This document shows, piece after piece, positions 55,694-62,956 of a DNA stretch of 64,000 bases; position 1 is the first letter of the stretch, and every line of letters starts with the position of its first letter. The stretch is from the NCBI GenBank assembly GCA_963697975.1, contig OY969111.1, forward strand, positions 3,162,001 through 3,226,000, written 5' to 3'. The notes beneath the pieces are model-generated. The model did no database searches. It saw only the letters and a list, made by a program, of their open reading frames with translations, and had not been told where the DNA came from. Origin of the DNA: QHXM01 sp963697975. GTDB lineage: Bacteria; Acidobacteriota; Blastocatellia; Pyrinomonadales; Pyrinomonadaceae. The position numbers and the translations under genes were made by a program.

Positions 55694-56599
55694 CTACTCA
55701 CGAACTGCCCAACATGCAATTCCGTCTCCCATTCCAACAACTTCCCCGATAGATTGGACAGCGCTCAACGCCAGCCGTTCAGCTTTCTGTCCAGCCGTTT
55801 TGCCTTCGGGTAAAGAATTATTCCATTTAGGCACTTTCATCGTATGAACACGAAAGCCGACGGAGTTGAGCGCGTGCCGTAAGCTCTTTGGCGAAAAACC
55901 TACGACGTGAAATGGAGGGAACGTCGGGCTGAGATTGATTGACCAATCTCTTCTGCGCGCCCGCATGTACAAATTTCCAAACCGCATTGTGAGCGACGAT
56001 TCATTAGGGACATCTATATAAATAAGACCACCCGGGCGAAGCGCCTCCCTGACTCGCTTTAATGTCTGCATCGGGTCGTAAAGATGTTCAAGAATAGCGG
56101 CTAAGAGGACAACGTCATAAGTTTGATCTAAAGACTTGCAGTCTTCAATGGAACTGCGTTCGATCTCGATTCCGTGAGAGCTTGCAACTTCAGCATAGTC
56201 TTCCGTCATTTCAACGCCATAAACTTTCCAGCCTCGATTCGATGCGCCTTTTAAGAATTCTCCTCGCCCGCAGCCCAGTTCCAACATGCGACCCGCACTG
56301 CCCTGGACTTTTTCTGCAAACGCTGCCAGCCTCTCTCCCAACAATATTTTTTGCTGTGAGTCATGAAGTTTAAAGTATTCGTCTGCTGATTCCTGCGCGT
56401 AAGGATTGGATTCCGGGATGAGAGTCGGGTTTGCGTAAACTACCTTGCAGGCTTCACAACGAACGACAGTCGTCTCTACTCCTTTGCCCTCGCGATGAGC
56501 ACGCCCCCCTCTCACGCCGAGCTTTTTAGCTCTTCTGGAATTACAGATCGGACAAGGGCGATCCTCAGCACGCCACTCGGTTCCATCAGGTGATTTCAT
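55694..56599 (-). CDS. Zinc-ribbon SAM-dependent methyltransferase
   Basis: An ATG at 56599 has AGGGGA 6 nt upstream; another ATG at 56605 is in-frame but too close to it. The 301-residue product has an N-terminal zinc ribbon (Cys16, Cys19, Cys48, Cys51: PCPICNSRRAKK and VVRCEACKVVYANP), then a class I methyltransferase domain with MLELGCGRGEFLKGASNRGW and VVLLAAILEHLYDP and a C-terminal cap. Such proteins in polysaccharide clusters methylate sugars or lipid carriers. It is upstream of the WecA-like gene in the same direction. Codon use looks less GC-rich than its neighbours, suggesting separate acquisition. Confidence 0.87.
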   Translation of the reverse strand: MKSPDGTEWRAEDRPCPICNSRRAKKLGVRGGRAHREGKGVETTVVRCEACKVVYANPTLIPESNPYAQESADEYFKLHDSQQKILLGERLAAFAEKVQGSAGRMLELGCGRGEFLKGASNRGWKVYGVEMTEDYAEVASSHGIEIERSSIEDCKSLDQTYDVVLLAAILEHLYDPMQTLKRVREALRPGGLIYIDVPNESSLTMRFGNLYMRARRRDWSINLSPTFPPFHVVGFSPKSLRHALNSVGFRVHTMKVPKWNNSLPEGKTAGQKAERLALSAVQSIGEVVGMGDGIACWAVRE

Positions 56600-56605
56600 A
56601 GTCAT

Positions 56606-56794
56606 TCCCCTATTCGTATCATTTCAGATAATTATTTCAGACGAACATGTTTGAGTTTGATAGAGTACGTCGAGCATCAAGGCATGTATTTTACCGCAGA
56701 GGCGCGGCATAACTCCACAACAGGCATAAAATATTGCACAACTCAGTCAAGCTGTGTCTGGCTCGACGTTGTGTTGAGGTAGCAAGGCTAATAG
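56606..56794. other. Intergenic region, AT-richer, no gene seen
   Basis: Contains a short CACAACNNGNAT-like pair and no reading frame I would support. The lower GC matches that of the adjacent methyltransferase. Confidence 0.35.
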
Positions 56795-57235
56795 CTAGGT
56801 TATGCCTATTTGTTGATTGAGACTCGCGAAGTCGAAGTTGTTCCATGCCTCGACTATCTTGCCGTCTTTCACCTGAACGATGCAGAGTCCATTGAACTCG
56901 ACCCCCTTATTGGTGGCAGCAACCCCAAGACTGTCTCCCGTATGGTGGCCGCGAACCGTGCAGCGTGCGGCGGCCTTGTCGCCTTCGCAAATGCAGTCTT
57001 CGATGACAACCTCTATGTTGGGGAAAGCTCCGCGAAACTTGCGGAAGAAGGGCTTGAAATTCACGGGGCCGCGCAGTTCTTCCCCGTTCTCGTCCACGAG
57101 ACCGTGCGCTATTCCATCTTCGGCCAACATTTCGTCAATCGCCTCTTCGCGTCCCTTGTTCCAGACCTCTTCAAACCATCGGCGCAGTATCTCTCCGGCT
57201 TCGCTGTGCGCTTCAGACTTCGTTTCGCTTTTCAT
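56795..57235 (-). CDS. SnoaL-like polyketide-cyclase-fold protein
   Basis: GAGGGGAAGAG precedes the ATG at 57235. The 146-residue product has the SnoaL/NTF2-like pattern: AGEILRRWFEEVWNKGREEA, DEMLAEDGIAHGLVDENG, FKPFFRKFRGAFPNIEVVIE and EFNGLCIVQVKDGKIVEAWN. Members are small alpha+beta barrels that bind polyketide or isomerase substrates; others have no known role. In a polysaccharide cluster it is out of place and may be passenger. It lies 38 bp downstream of the epimerase gene. Confidence 0.83.
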   Translation of the reverse strand: MKSETKSEAHSEAGEILRRWFEEVWNKGREEAIDEMLAEDGIAHGLVDENGEELRGPVNFKPFFRKFRGAFPNIEVVIEDCICEGDKAAARCTVRGHHTGDSLGVAATNKGVEFNGLCIVQVKDGKIVEAWNNFDFASLNQQIGIT

Positions 57236-57272
57236 CTCTTCCCCTCAATCGTTATTCTGCACAAGCGCTCTT

Positions 57273-58238
57273 TTAAGGTCGCCCGCTGTGAAAATTGATG
57301 ACGCTCTGGAGAATGCCGTCGAGCTTCAACTCCGGGCGGAAGCCGACGAGAGCATTGATCTTCGAGATGTCCGGCACGCGGCGCGGCATATCCTCAAAAC
57401 CCTCTTCGTAAGCCTCGTCATAAGGGACGAACACAATCTCGGATTGAGAACTGGTCAATTCCTTGACGCGCTCGGCCAACTCCAGAATCGTCACTTCCTC
57501 ATTCGATCCGATGTTGAAAACCTGCCCGACGGATGCCGGGTTGTCCATCAACTTGATGAGCGCGCCCACCACGTCGCCGACGTAGCCAAAGCAGCGCGTC
57601 TGCTTTCCGTCGCCATAAACAGTCAGGGGGCGACCCGCGAGCGCCTGCTTGACGAAGGTCGGGATGACCATGCCGTACTGTCCCGTCTGGCGCGGGCCGA
57701 CCGTGTTGAAGAGACGCACGACGATGGTCGGCAGTTTCTTCTCGCGCCAGTAGGCCAGAGCCAGAAACTCGTCAATCGCTTTCGAACAGGCGTAAGACCA
57801 GCGGCCCTTCGTCGTCGCGCCCATGACGAGATTGCCGTCTTCACGAAACGGCACTTCGGTACTCAATCCATAGACTTCCGAAGTCGAAGCGACGAGTACC
57901 TTCTTCTTCTTTTTGTTCGCCAGATTAAGCACGACCTCAGTGCCGCGCACGTTCGTCTCAATCGTCCTGACGGGACTTTCGACAATTAATTTAACGCCGA
58001 CCGCCGCCGCCAGATGAAAGATCACGTCGCACTGGTCAACGAGTTCGGCAACGACTGGCTGGTTATGCACGCTGTCGATCGTGTAATGAAAACGCGGATT
58101 GCTCTTCAAGTGCTGAATGTTTTCGATGCTGCCGGTCGAAAGATCATCTATCGCAAAGATTTCATCGCCGCGCTGCAAGTAAGCGTCCGCCAGATGAGAG
58201 CCGATGAAACCCGCCCCGCCTGTAATTAAGATTCGCAA
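57273..58238 (-). CDS. NAD-dependent sugar-nucleotide epimerase/dehydratase
   Basis: The start codon is TTG at 58238 with AAAGGGG about 11 nt upstream; the expected N-terminus (MRILITGGAGFIGSHLADAY) begins exactly there. The 321-residue product is an extended SDR with the TGxxGxxG motif, catalytic Thr/Ser in ASTSEVYG, and the Tyr-x-x-x-Lys of YACSKAID, plus FNTVGPRQTGQYGMVIPTFV. It resembles UDP-glucuronate decarboxylase and UDP-glucose 4-epimerase types; the exact substrate cannot be fixed. It supplies a modified nucleotide sugar for the surface glycan. Confidence 0.9.
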   Translation of the reverse strand: MRILITGGAGFIGSHLADAYLQRGDEIFAIDDLSTGSIENIQHLKSNPRFHYTIDSVHNQPVVAELVDQCDVIFHLAAAVGVKLIVESPVRTIETNVRGTEVVLNLANKKKKKVLVASTSEVYGLSTEVPFREDGNLVMGATTKGRWSYACSKAIDEFLALAYWREKKLPTIVVRLFNTVGPRQTGQYGMVIPTFVKQALAGRPLTVYGDGKQTRCFGYVGDVVGALIKLMDNPASVGQVFNIGSNEEVTILELAERVKELTSSQSEIVFVPYDEAYEEGFEDMPRRVPDISKINALVGFRPELKLDGILQSVINFHSGRP

Positions 58239-58256
58239 ATTTTTATATCCCCTTTG

Positions 58257-59621
58257 TTAAAGTCTGGAGTCCGGAGTCTGGAGTCTGGAGTCGGAAGCCA
58301 AAGACTTGTTTTTGTCTTTTGACTCCAGACCCCAGACTTCAGACTCTCTCGACTTTTCTCCTGCCAACTCACGGTAAAGATTCATCACGTCCGCGAGCAA
58401 TCGGTCTTTTGAATAGTTCTGTTGAACAAAGCTTGCCCCGCGCGTGCCCAGTTCAGTTCGCAACTCAGGAGCATTGATGAGATGCGCCAACGCTTCACTG
58501 AAGGCTTCGGCATCTTTCGGGCGAACGCGCACGCCGCGCTCGCAAATTGTCCAACCAGCTACCTCTGCGCCGCCTGCGCCACTCTCTTCCGCCGACGCGC
58601 CATGTTTCTCTCCGAGCAGGTCAACGACTCCGCCGACCGCAGTTGCGATGCAGCATCGTGCATTCGCCATCGCTTCGATCAGGGTAAGCGGCGTGCCTTC
58701 GTTGAGCGAAGTCAACGCGACGACATCGAGCGCCGCGTAGAAGTTTTCAGGATCGTTGCGTGTTCCCAGAAACAGCACATCGTCGTCAAGCCCAAGCTCG
58801 CGCGCCTCGTCTTCCAGTTTCTCTCGTAAATTCCCGTCGCCGATAATAACAAAACGCACGCGGCCTAAGCCCCTGCTCAAGGCCGTCTTCTCCTTGAGCC
58901 GCGCAGCAGCGCGAAGAAAGAGCGAGTGATTCTTCACCTCCGTCAGCCGCCCGACGATGCCGATGAGCACGTCTTCGTCTCTGGCCTTTAATTCATCGCG
59001 GAGCAACGGGCGGCGCTCCGGCCAGCCAGCAAATACGCTGGTGTCCAGGCCAAGCGGGATGACTGTGAACTGGCGGGCACGCCCCACGCCGAACTCTTCG
59101 TGAATCTCGCGTCGTTGCTGCGGGCTGATGGCGATTATCCGGTCGGTCGCGAGCCGTGCCAGAGTCTTTTCAATCAGGAGGAAGACGCGCGTCTTTAGCT
59201 TGCCGTAGTAGCTGTGAAAGATGTGTCCGTGATAGGTGTGGACGAAGCGGCAGCGGCGCGGTCGCCCGATGATTGTGGCGGGCGTCCCATAGCGATAGAG
59301 AAGACCGGCGAGGCGTCCGACCGTCCCGGCCTTCGCCGTGTGGGTATGCACTATGTCGGGGCGCTCGCGTTTGAACAGGCGATAGAGCTTCCACACGGTG
59401 AGCGCATCTTTCGGGGAAATCTCGCGGCTCATCTGAGGAATGATGAGCGGTTCAACGCCGTGCTCTGCGGCGAAGTAGCCCATATCGTCCTCGCCGGGCG
59501 GCACAACGCCTGCGACCAGCACAGTCTCGCACTCCGCGCCTTGCAAACCATTGGTGAGCCACACCACATGGCGTGCAGGCCCCCCGACATTGAGCCGGGC
59601 GATGATGCGAACAATCTTCAT
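58257..59621 (-). CDS. Glycosyltransferase, GT4 family
   Basis: The 454-residue protein has a GT-B fold: N-terminal KIVRIIARLNVGGPARHVVW, an acceptor region FVHTYHGHIFHSYYGKLKTR, and the C-terminal nucleotide-sugar site LIGIVGRLTEVKNHSLFLRA with SLNEGTPLTLIEAMANARCC, where the E-x7-E motif of GT4 enzymes is present. It adds a sugar to the lipid-linked chain in the cytoplasm. The last 30 or so residues (from about GEKSRESEVWGLESKDKNKS) are encoded entirely by a heptamer hairpin and have no counterpart in the family. The ATG at 59621 directly follows another hairpin, leaving little room for a ribosome binding site. Confidence 0.93.
   Translation of the reverse strand: MKIVRIIARLNVGGPARHVVWLTNGLQGAECETVLVAGVVPPGEDDMGYFAAEHGVEPLIIPQMSREISPKDALTVWKLYRLFKRERPDIVHTHTAKAGTVGRLAGLLYRYGTPATIIGRPRRCRFVHTYHGHIFHSYYGKLKTRVFLLIEKTLARLATDRIIAISPQQRREIHEEFGVGRARQFTVIPLGLDTSVFAGWPERRPLLRDELKARDEDVLIGIVGRLTEVKNHSLFLRAAARLKEKTALSRGLGRVRFVIIGDGNLREKLEDEARELGLDDDVLFLGTRNDPENFYAALDVVALTSLNEGTPLTLIEAMANARCCIATAVGGVVDLLGEKHGASAEESGAGGAEVAGWTICERGVRVRPKDAEAFSEALAHLINAPELRTELGTRGASFVQQNYSKDRLLADVMNLYRELAGEKSRESEVWGLESKDKNKSLASDSRLQTPDSRL
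58258..58347. repeat. Heptamer-repeat hairpin (GTCTGGA unit) inside a gene's 3' end
   Basis: Left arm 58260-58294 and right arm 58319-58347, built from AGTCTGGAGTC-type units; the loop includes CCAAAGACTTGTTTTTGTC. It is translated as the C-terminal tail of the GT4 enzyme. Confidence 0.92.
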
Positions 59622-59622
59622 G

Positions 59623-59719
59623 AGCAGTGGGCAGTGGACAGTGGTCGGTGGTCAGTGAACAGCCAAAACAGTTCGTTGCTTGTTTTTAACTGACCACCGA
59701 CCACTGTCCACTGCCCACT
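59623..59719. repeat. Heptamer-repeat hairpin (GGTCAGT/GGCAGTG unit)
   Basis: Left arm 59623-59658 and right arm 59688-59719. The loop CAGTTCGTTGCTTGTTTTTA is almost identical to that of the 60977-61073 element. It lies between the cupin epimerase gene and the GT4 gene. Confidence 0.95.
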
Positions 59720-60226
59720 TTAATCATCTATCTGAAATATCGTCTCCGGGTCGTCTTCGTGCCTGATCTCGTCAATCTCTTCGCCGCGATTAGCGCCCAT
59801 GTAGAGGCGGTTGGGGCAATTGATGACGATGCCCGGACGGCTTCCGACGTTGCGATAGGCGTGGACGACGCCGCGCGGGACGAGCACCGATTGGGGATTG
59901 TCTTCACCGGCAAAGAGCGTCATCACGTGATTGTACGTCTCGGAGTCCTCGCGGTTGTCCCACATCCGCAGCTTGAAGTTCGACGGGCCGATGAAGCAGA
60001 ACATGTCAGCCTGCGCGATATGCTCGTGCGGCCCGCGCAAGCTGCCCGGCTCGGTCGCAGAGACGTAGGCCATCGCCGGATGAAACTCTTCTTCCATCTC
60101 GTCGTGACGGAAAATCTCCGTCAGCCAGCCGCGCTCGTCCACAAACTTACGCAGGCTTCGCACCACGACGCCGTTGATCTTTCCCTTTTTGAACGTTCTA
60201 TCTGACTGAGCTGGCTTCGGCAGCAT
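59720..60226 (-). CDS. RmlC-like cupin (dTDP-4-dehydrorhamnose 3,5-epimerase family)
   Basis: The 168-residue product has the RmlC cupin pattern: KFVDERGWLTEIFRHDEMEE, the catalytic His region SLRGPHEHIAQADMFCFIGP, and VPRGVVHAYRNVGSRPGIVI. It is shorter and more divergent than typical RmlC; the conserved aromatic and the second catalytic residue (Tyr) are present as Tyr in AYRNVG or NRLYMG. It may epimerise a keto-sugar or act as an isomerase. It overlaps the nucleotidyltransferase gene by 29 bp, so translation is coupled. Confidence 0.85.
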   Translation of the reverse strand: MLPKPAQSDRTFKKGKINGVVVRSLRKFVDERGWLTEIFRHDEMEEEFHPAMAYVSATEPGSLRGPHEHIAQADMFCFIGPSNFKLRMWDNREDSETYNHVMTLFAGEDNPQSVLVPRGVVHAYRNVGSRPGIVINCPNRLYMGANRGEEIDEIRHEDDPETIFQIDD

Positions 60227-60962
60227 GTTGTATCTCCAGATTGTTCGCGCCCGTTTCGGCCACCAGATTCGACGCGTGCAGCAGGCTCTCGAAAGTTCCG
60301 GCGTCCGTCCACCAGCCTTCTAACTCGTTCCACGTCATCTCGTCGCGCTCGATGTAGGCGTTGTTGACATCCGTAATCTCCAACTCGCCGCGCCCGGAAG
60401 GTTTCAACGTTTTGATGATCTTGAACACGTCGGCATCGTAGAGATAAATACCGATGACGGCGTATTCGGATTTTGGCTCTGCGGGCTTCTCTTCGATTCT
60501 CAGGACGCGGCTGCCCCCAAGCTCAGGGACGCCGAAGCGCTGCGGGTCGGCCACTTTCTTTAAAAGAATCTTCGCGCCCTTGCGCTGCTCACGATAAGCG
60601 CGCACCGCCGAGCGGACGTTGCCTTCGATGATGTTGTCACCCAGCACAACGCAAACGGAGTCGCCTGCGGCGAAGTGTTCTACCAGCGAGAGCGCGTCGG
60701 CGATGCCGCCTTCACCTTCCTGATAAGTGTAGTTGAGATGCTTAAGGCCGAAAGCCTTACCGTTGCCGAGCAGTTTCAGAAAATCGCCCGCCGAGTTTCC
60801 GCCCGTGACGATCATGATGTCGGTAATCTCGGCGTTCACCAACGTCTGAATCGGATAGTAAATCATCGGCTGGTTATAGACAGGCAGCAAATGCTTATTC
60901 GTCACACTCGTCAGCGGCCTCAGCCGCGTGCCCAATCCTCCAGCCAGAACAACACCTTTCAC
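60198..60962 (-). CDS. Sugar-phosphate nucleotidyltransferase, RmlA-like
   Basis: A GTG at 60962 has GGAGG 7 nt upstream. The 254-residue product begins with the nucleotide-binding signature KGVVLAGGLGTRLRPLTSVT, followed by HLLPVYNQPMIYYPIQTLVN and the metal site VCVVLGDNIIEGNVRSAV, then PQRFGVPELGGSRVLRIEEK. RmlA joins glucose-1-phosphate to dTTP; this protein is shorter (254 against about 290), lacking the C-terminal regulatory helices. It starts the deoxysugar branch with the cupin epimerase next in the same direction. Confidence 0.92.
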   Translation of the reverse strand: MKGVVLAGGLGTRLRPLTSVTNKHLLPVYNQPMIYYPIQTLVNAEITDIMIVTGGNSAGDFLKLLGNGKAFGLKHLNYTYQEGEGGIADALSLVEHFAAGDSVCVVLGDNIIEGNVRSAVRAYREQRKGAKILLKKVADPQRFGVPELGGSRVLRIEEKPAEPKSEYAVIGIYLYDADVFKIIKTLKPSGRGELEITDVNNAYIERDEMTWNELEGWWTDAGTFESLLHASNLVAETGANNLEIQHAAEASSVR

Positions 60963-60976
60963 AAGAAACCTCCGAA

Positions 60977-61073
60977 GTAGTGGCCGATGGTCGGTGGTCA
61001 GTAGTCAGTTATAACAAAAGCAGTTCGTTGCTTGTTTTTTAACTGACCACTGACCACCGACCACTGACCACTT
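60977..61073. repeat. Heptamer-repeat hairpin (GGTCAGT unit)
   Basis: Left arm 60977-61010 (GGTCGGT, GGTCAGT, AGTCAGT) and right arm 61040-61073. The loop matches that of the 59623-59719 element. It lies between the asparagine-synthase-type gene, whose TAA is at its right end, and the nucleotidyltransferase gene. Confidence 0.95.
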
Positions 61074-62955
61074 AATCAATAAATCTCACATACCACAATT
61101 CGAGCATCAAGAGCGTCCAGAGTTGAGCCGCGAAATCCTGCTGGCCGCTGGTGTGCTGTTCGACCATGTGCGTGACAATCTTCTGATCGAAGAGGCCGCG
61201 CCGGGCGGCTTTTTCCGTGAGCAGGACTTCTCTGAGAAAGCCCTGCATCTCGCCGCGAAACCAATGGCCGATGGGAACGCCAAAGCCCATCTTCGGACGC
61301 TCTAAGTTTTCGGCGGGCAACAATTTTTTGAGCACGCGCTTTAAGAGATACTTGGTCGTCCTGCCGCGCAGTTTATATTTCTCAGGAAGGCTCGCCGCAA
61401 ACTCTATCACGTGATGATCCAGAAATGGCGAGCGCGCTTCTAACGAAACAGCCATGCTGGCGATGTCCACCTTGACCAGCAGATCGTTCGGCAAGTAAGT
61501 CATCGTGTCCGCCAGCAGCGTGGCGTCGATGACGCCCGCGCCGTTGGCCTTGACGAACCAGGGTTCAAGAAAGCTGGCGGCGCTCAAGGTGCTTGTCTCG
61601 CGGCGAAAGCTGTCGGAGTAAAGCTCCTGTTTCGCTTCGCCGTAAAAAACGCTCACCCAGCGCAGGTAGCGTTCGACCTTCGGCAAAGAGGCCGCGCGCA
61701 TGAATCGCTTGACCTTCGCGCTGCGATTGCGATCTCTTTCAGAGCCGGGCAGCAACTCGACCGCCTGCTCGATGACAGACTTTCGCAACAGGTTCGGCAG
61801 CCGACGGTACTTTTCCGCTATGCTCATCGCAGCATAACGCTCGTAGCCTGCGAAACACTCGTCGCCGCCGTCGCCGTTCAAAGCGACGGTCACGTGCTGG
61901 CGAGTTTCCTTCGCCACGTAGTAAGTCGGGATGGCGGAGGAGTCGGCGTAAGGCTCGCCGTAATGCTCAACGAGTGTGGGCAAAACTTCCATCGCATCGG
62001 GGCGCACGACGAACTCGTGATGGTCTGCCCCGACGTGCTCCGCGACGCGGCGCGCGTGATGAAGCTCCGAGAAATCCTGTTCTTCAAAGCCGATGGAAAA
62101 TGTCTTGACGGGCGCGGACATCTCCTCGCTCATCAGCGCGACGATGGCCGAAGAATCTACCCCGCCGGAGAGAAATGCGCCGAGCGGAACCTCCGACATC
62201 AGGCGCACGCGCACGGCCTCGCGCAAAATCTCTATGGCGCGCTCGCCCGCTTCTTCCTCGCTGATGTCGAGCTTTTTGGAGAAGTCCGGTTGCCAGTAGC
62301 GTTCAATCTTGATCTCGCCCGCTTTCCACCTGAGAGAATGTCCCGGCTCAAGTTTTTTGATGGCGCGAAAGGCCGTCAGCGGCGCGGGCACGCAGGCGAA
62401 CGAGAGATAGTAGTGAATCGCATCATGCTCAACGTCGCGGCTGATGTCCGGGTGCAGGAGCAGGGCGCTGAACTCCGAGCCGAAGATGAGTTGGCCATTG
62501 ACGTGAGCGTAAAGCAAGGGCTTCTTGCCGACGCGGTCGCGGGCTAAGAAAAGCTCCTCTCTCTTTTCATCCCAGATGGCGAACGCGAACATGCCGCGCA
62601 GGTGCTTGGGACAATCCGCGCCATACTCGTCGTAGGCATGGATGATGGCTTCCGTATCGCAGTTGGTATAAAACCTGTGGCCCAGTTTCTCCAGCTTCTC
62701 GCGCAGTTCCGGGTAGTTGTAGATTTCGCCGTTGAAGACAATCCATGCCGAGCGATCCTGATTGTGAATCGGCTGCTGGCCGCCCTTCAAATCAATGATG
62801 GCGAGCCGCCGCATGGCCAGCCCCACAGAGTCTTTGAAGTAGTAGCCGTCTTCGTCCGGCCCGCGATGCCGGATTGCCTCGCACATACGCGCGAGTAAAT
62901 CCCGGTCTACCGGAGCCGCTTGGGCGGGGCGAACTATTCCTACGATTCCACACAT
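61072..62955 (-). CDS. asnB: Asparagine synthase (glutamine-hydrolysing) type amidotransferase
   Basis: The 627-residue product begins MCGIVGIVRPAQAAPVDRDL: Cys2 is the glutaminase nucleophile after removal of Met, and RHRGPDEDGYYF, FNGEIYNYPELREKLEKLGH complete the class II glutaminase half. The synthase half has the PP-loop LSGGVDSSAIVALM and FSIGFEEQDFSELHHARRVA and ALNGDGGDECFAGYERYAAM. In polysaccharide and exosortase clusters such enzymes amidate sugar acids or peptide-linked groups instead of free aspartate; which of these applies here is not clear. The start follows the stop of the upstream gene by one base. Confidence 0.93.
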   Translation of the reverse strand: MCGIVGIVRPAQAAPVDRDLLARMCEAIRHRGPDEDGYYFKDSVGLAMRRLAIIDLKGGQQPIHNQDRSAWIVFNGEIYNYPELREKLEKLGHRFYTNCDTEAIIHAYDEYGADCPKHLRGMFAFAIWDEKREELFLARDRVGKKPLLYAHVNGQLIFGSEFSALLLHPDISRDVEHDAIHYYLSFACVPAPLTAFRAIKKLEPGHSLRWKAGEIKIERYWQPDFSKKLDISEEEAGERAIEILREAVRVRLMSEVPLGAFLSGGVDSSAIVALMSEEMSAPVKTFSIGFEEQDFSELHHARRVAEHVGADHHEFVVRPDAMEVLPTLVEHYGEPYADSSAIPTYYVAKETRQHVTVALNGDGGDECFAGYERYAAMSIAEKYRRLPNLLRKSVIEQAVELLPGSERDRNRSAKVKRFMRAASLPKVERYLRWVSVFYGEAKQELYSDSFRRETSTLSAASFLEPWFVKANGAGVIDATLLADTMTYLPNDLLVKVDIASMAVSLEARSPFLDHHVIEFAASLPEKYKLRGRTTKYLLKRVLKKLLPAENLERPKMGFGVPIGHWFRGEMQGFLREVLLTEKAARRGLFDQKIVTHMVEQHTSGQQDFAAQLWTLLMLELWYVRFID

Positions 62956-62956
62956 G

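Noticed and set aside
56880..57989. Plus-strand reading frame of 369 codons
   Set aside because: It spans the antisense of the SnoaL-like and epimerase genes, both well supported; long antisense frames are expected at this GC content.
58258..61073. Ordinary Rho-independent terminators
   Set aside because: Arms are 25-40 bp with internal heptamer periodicity, loops long, no regular T tail, and one lies inside a coding sequence. Some may terminate transcription secondarily.
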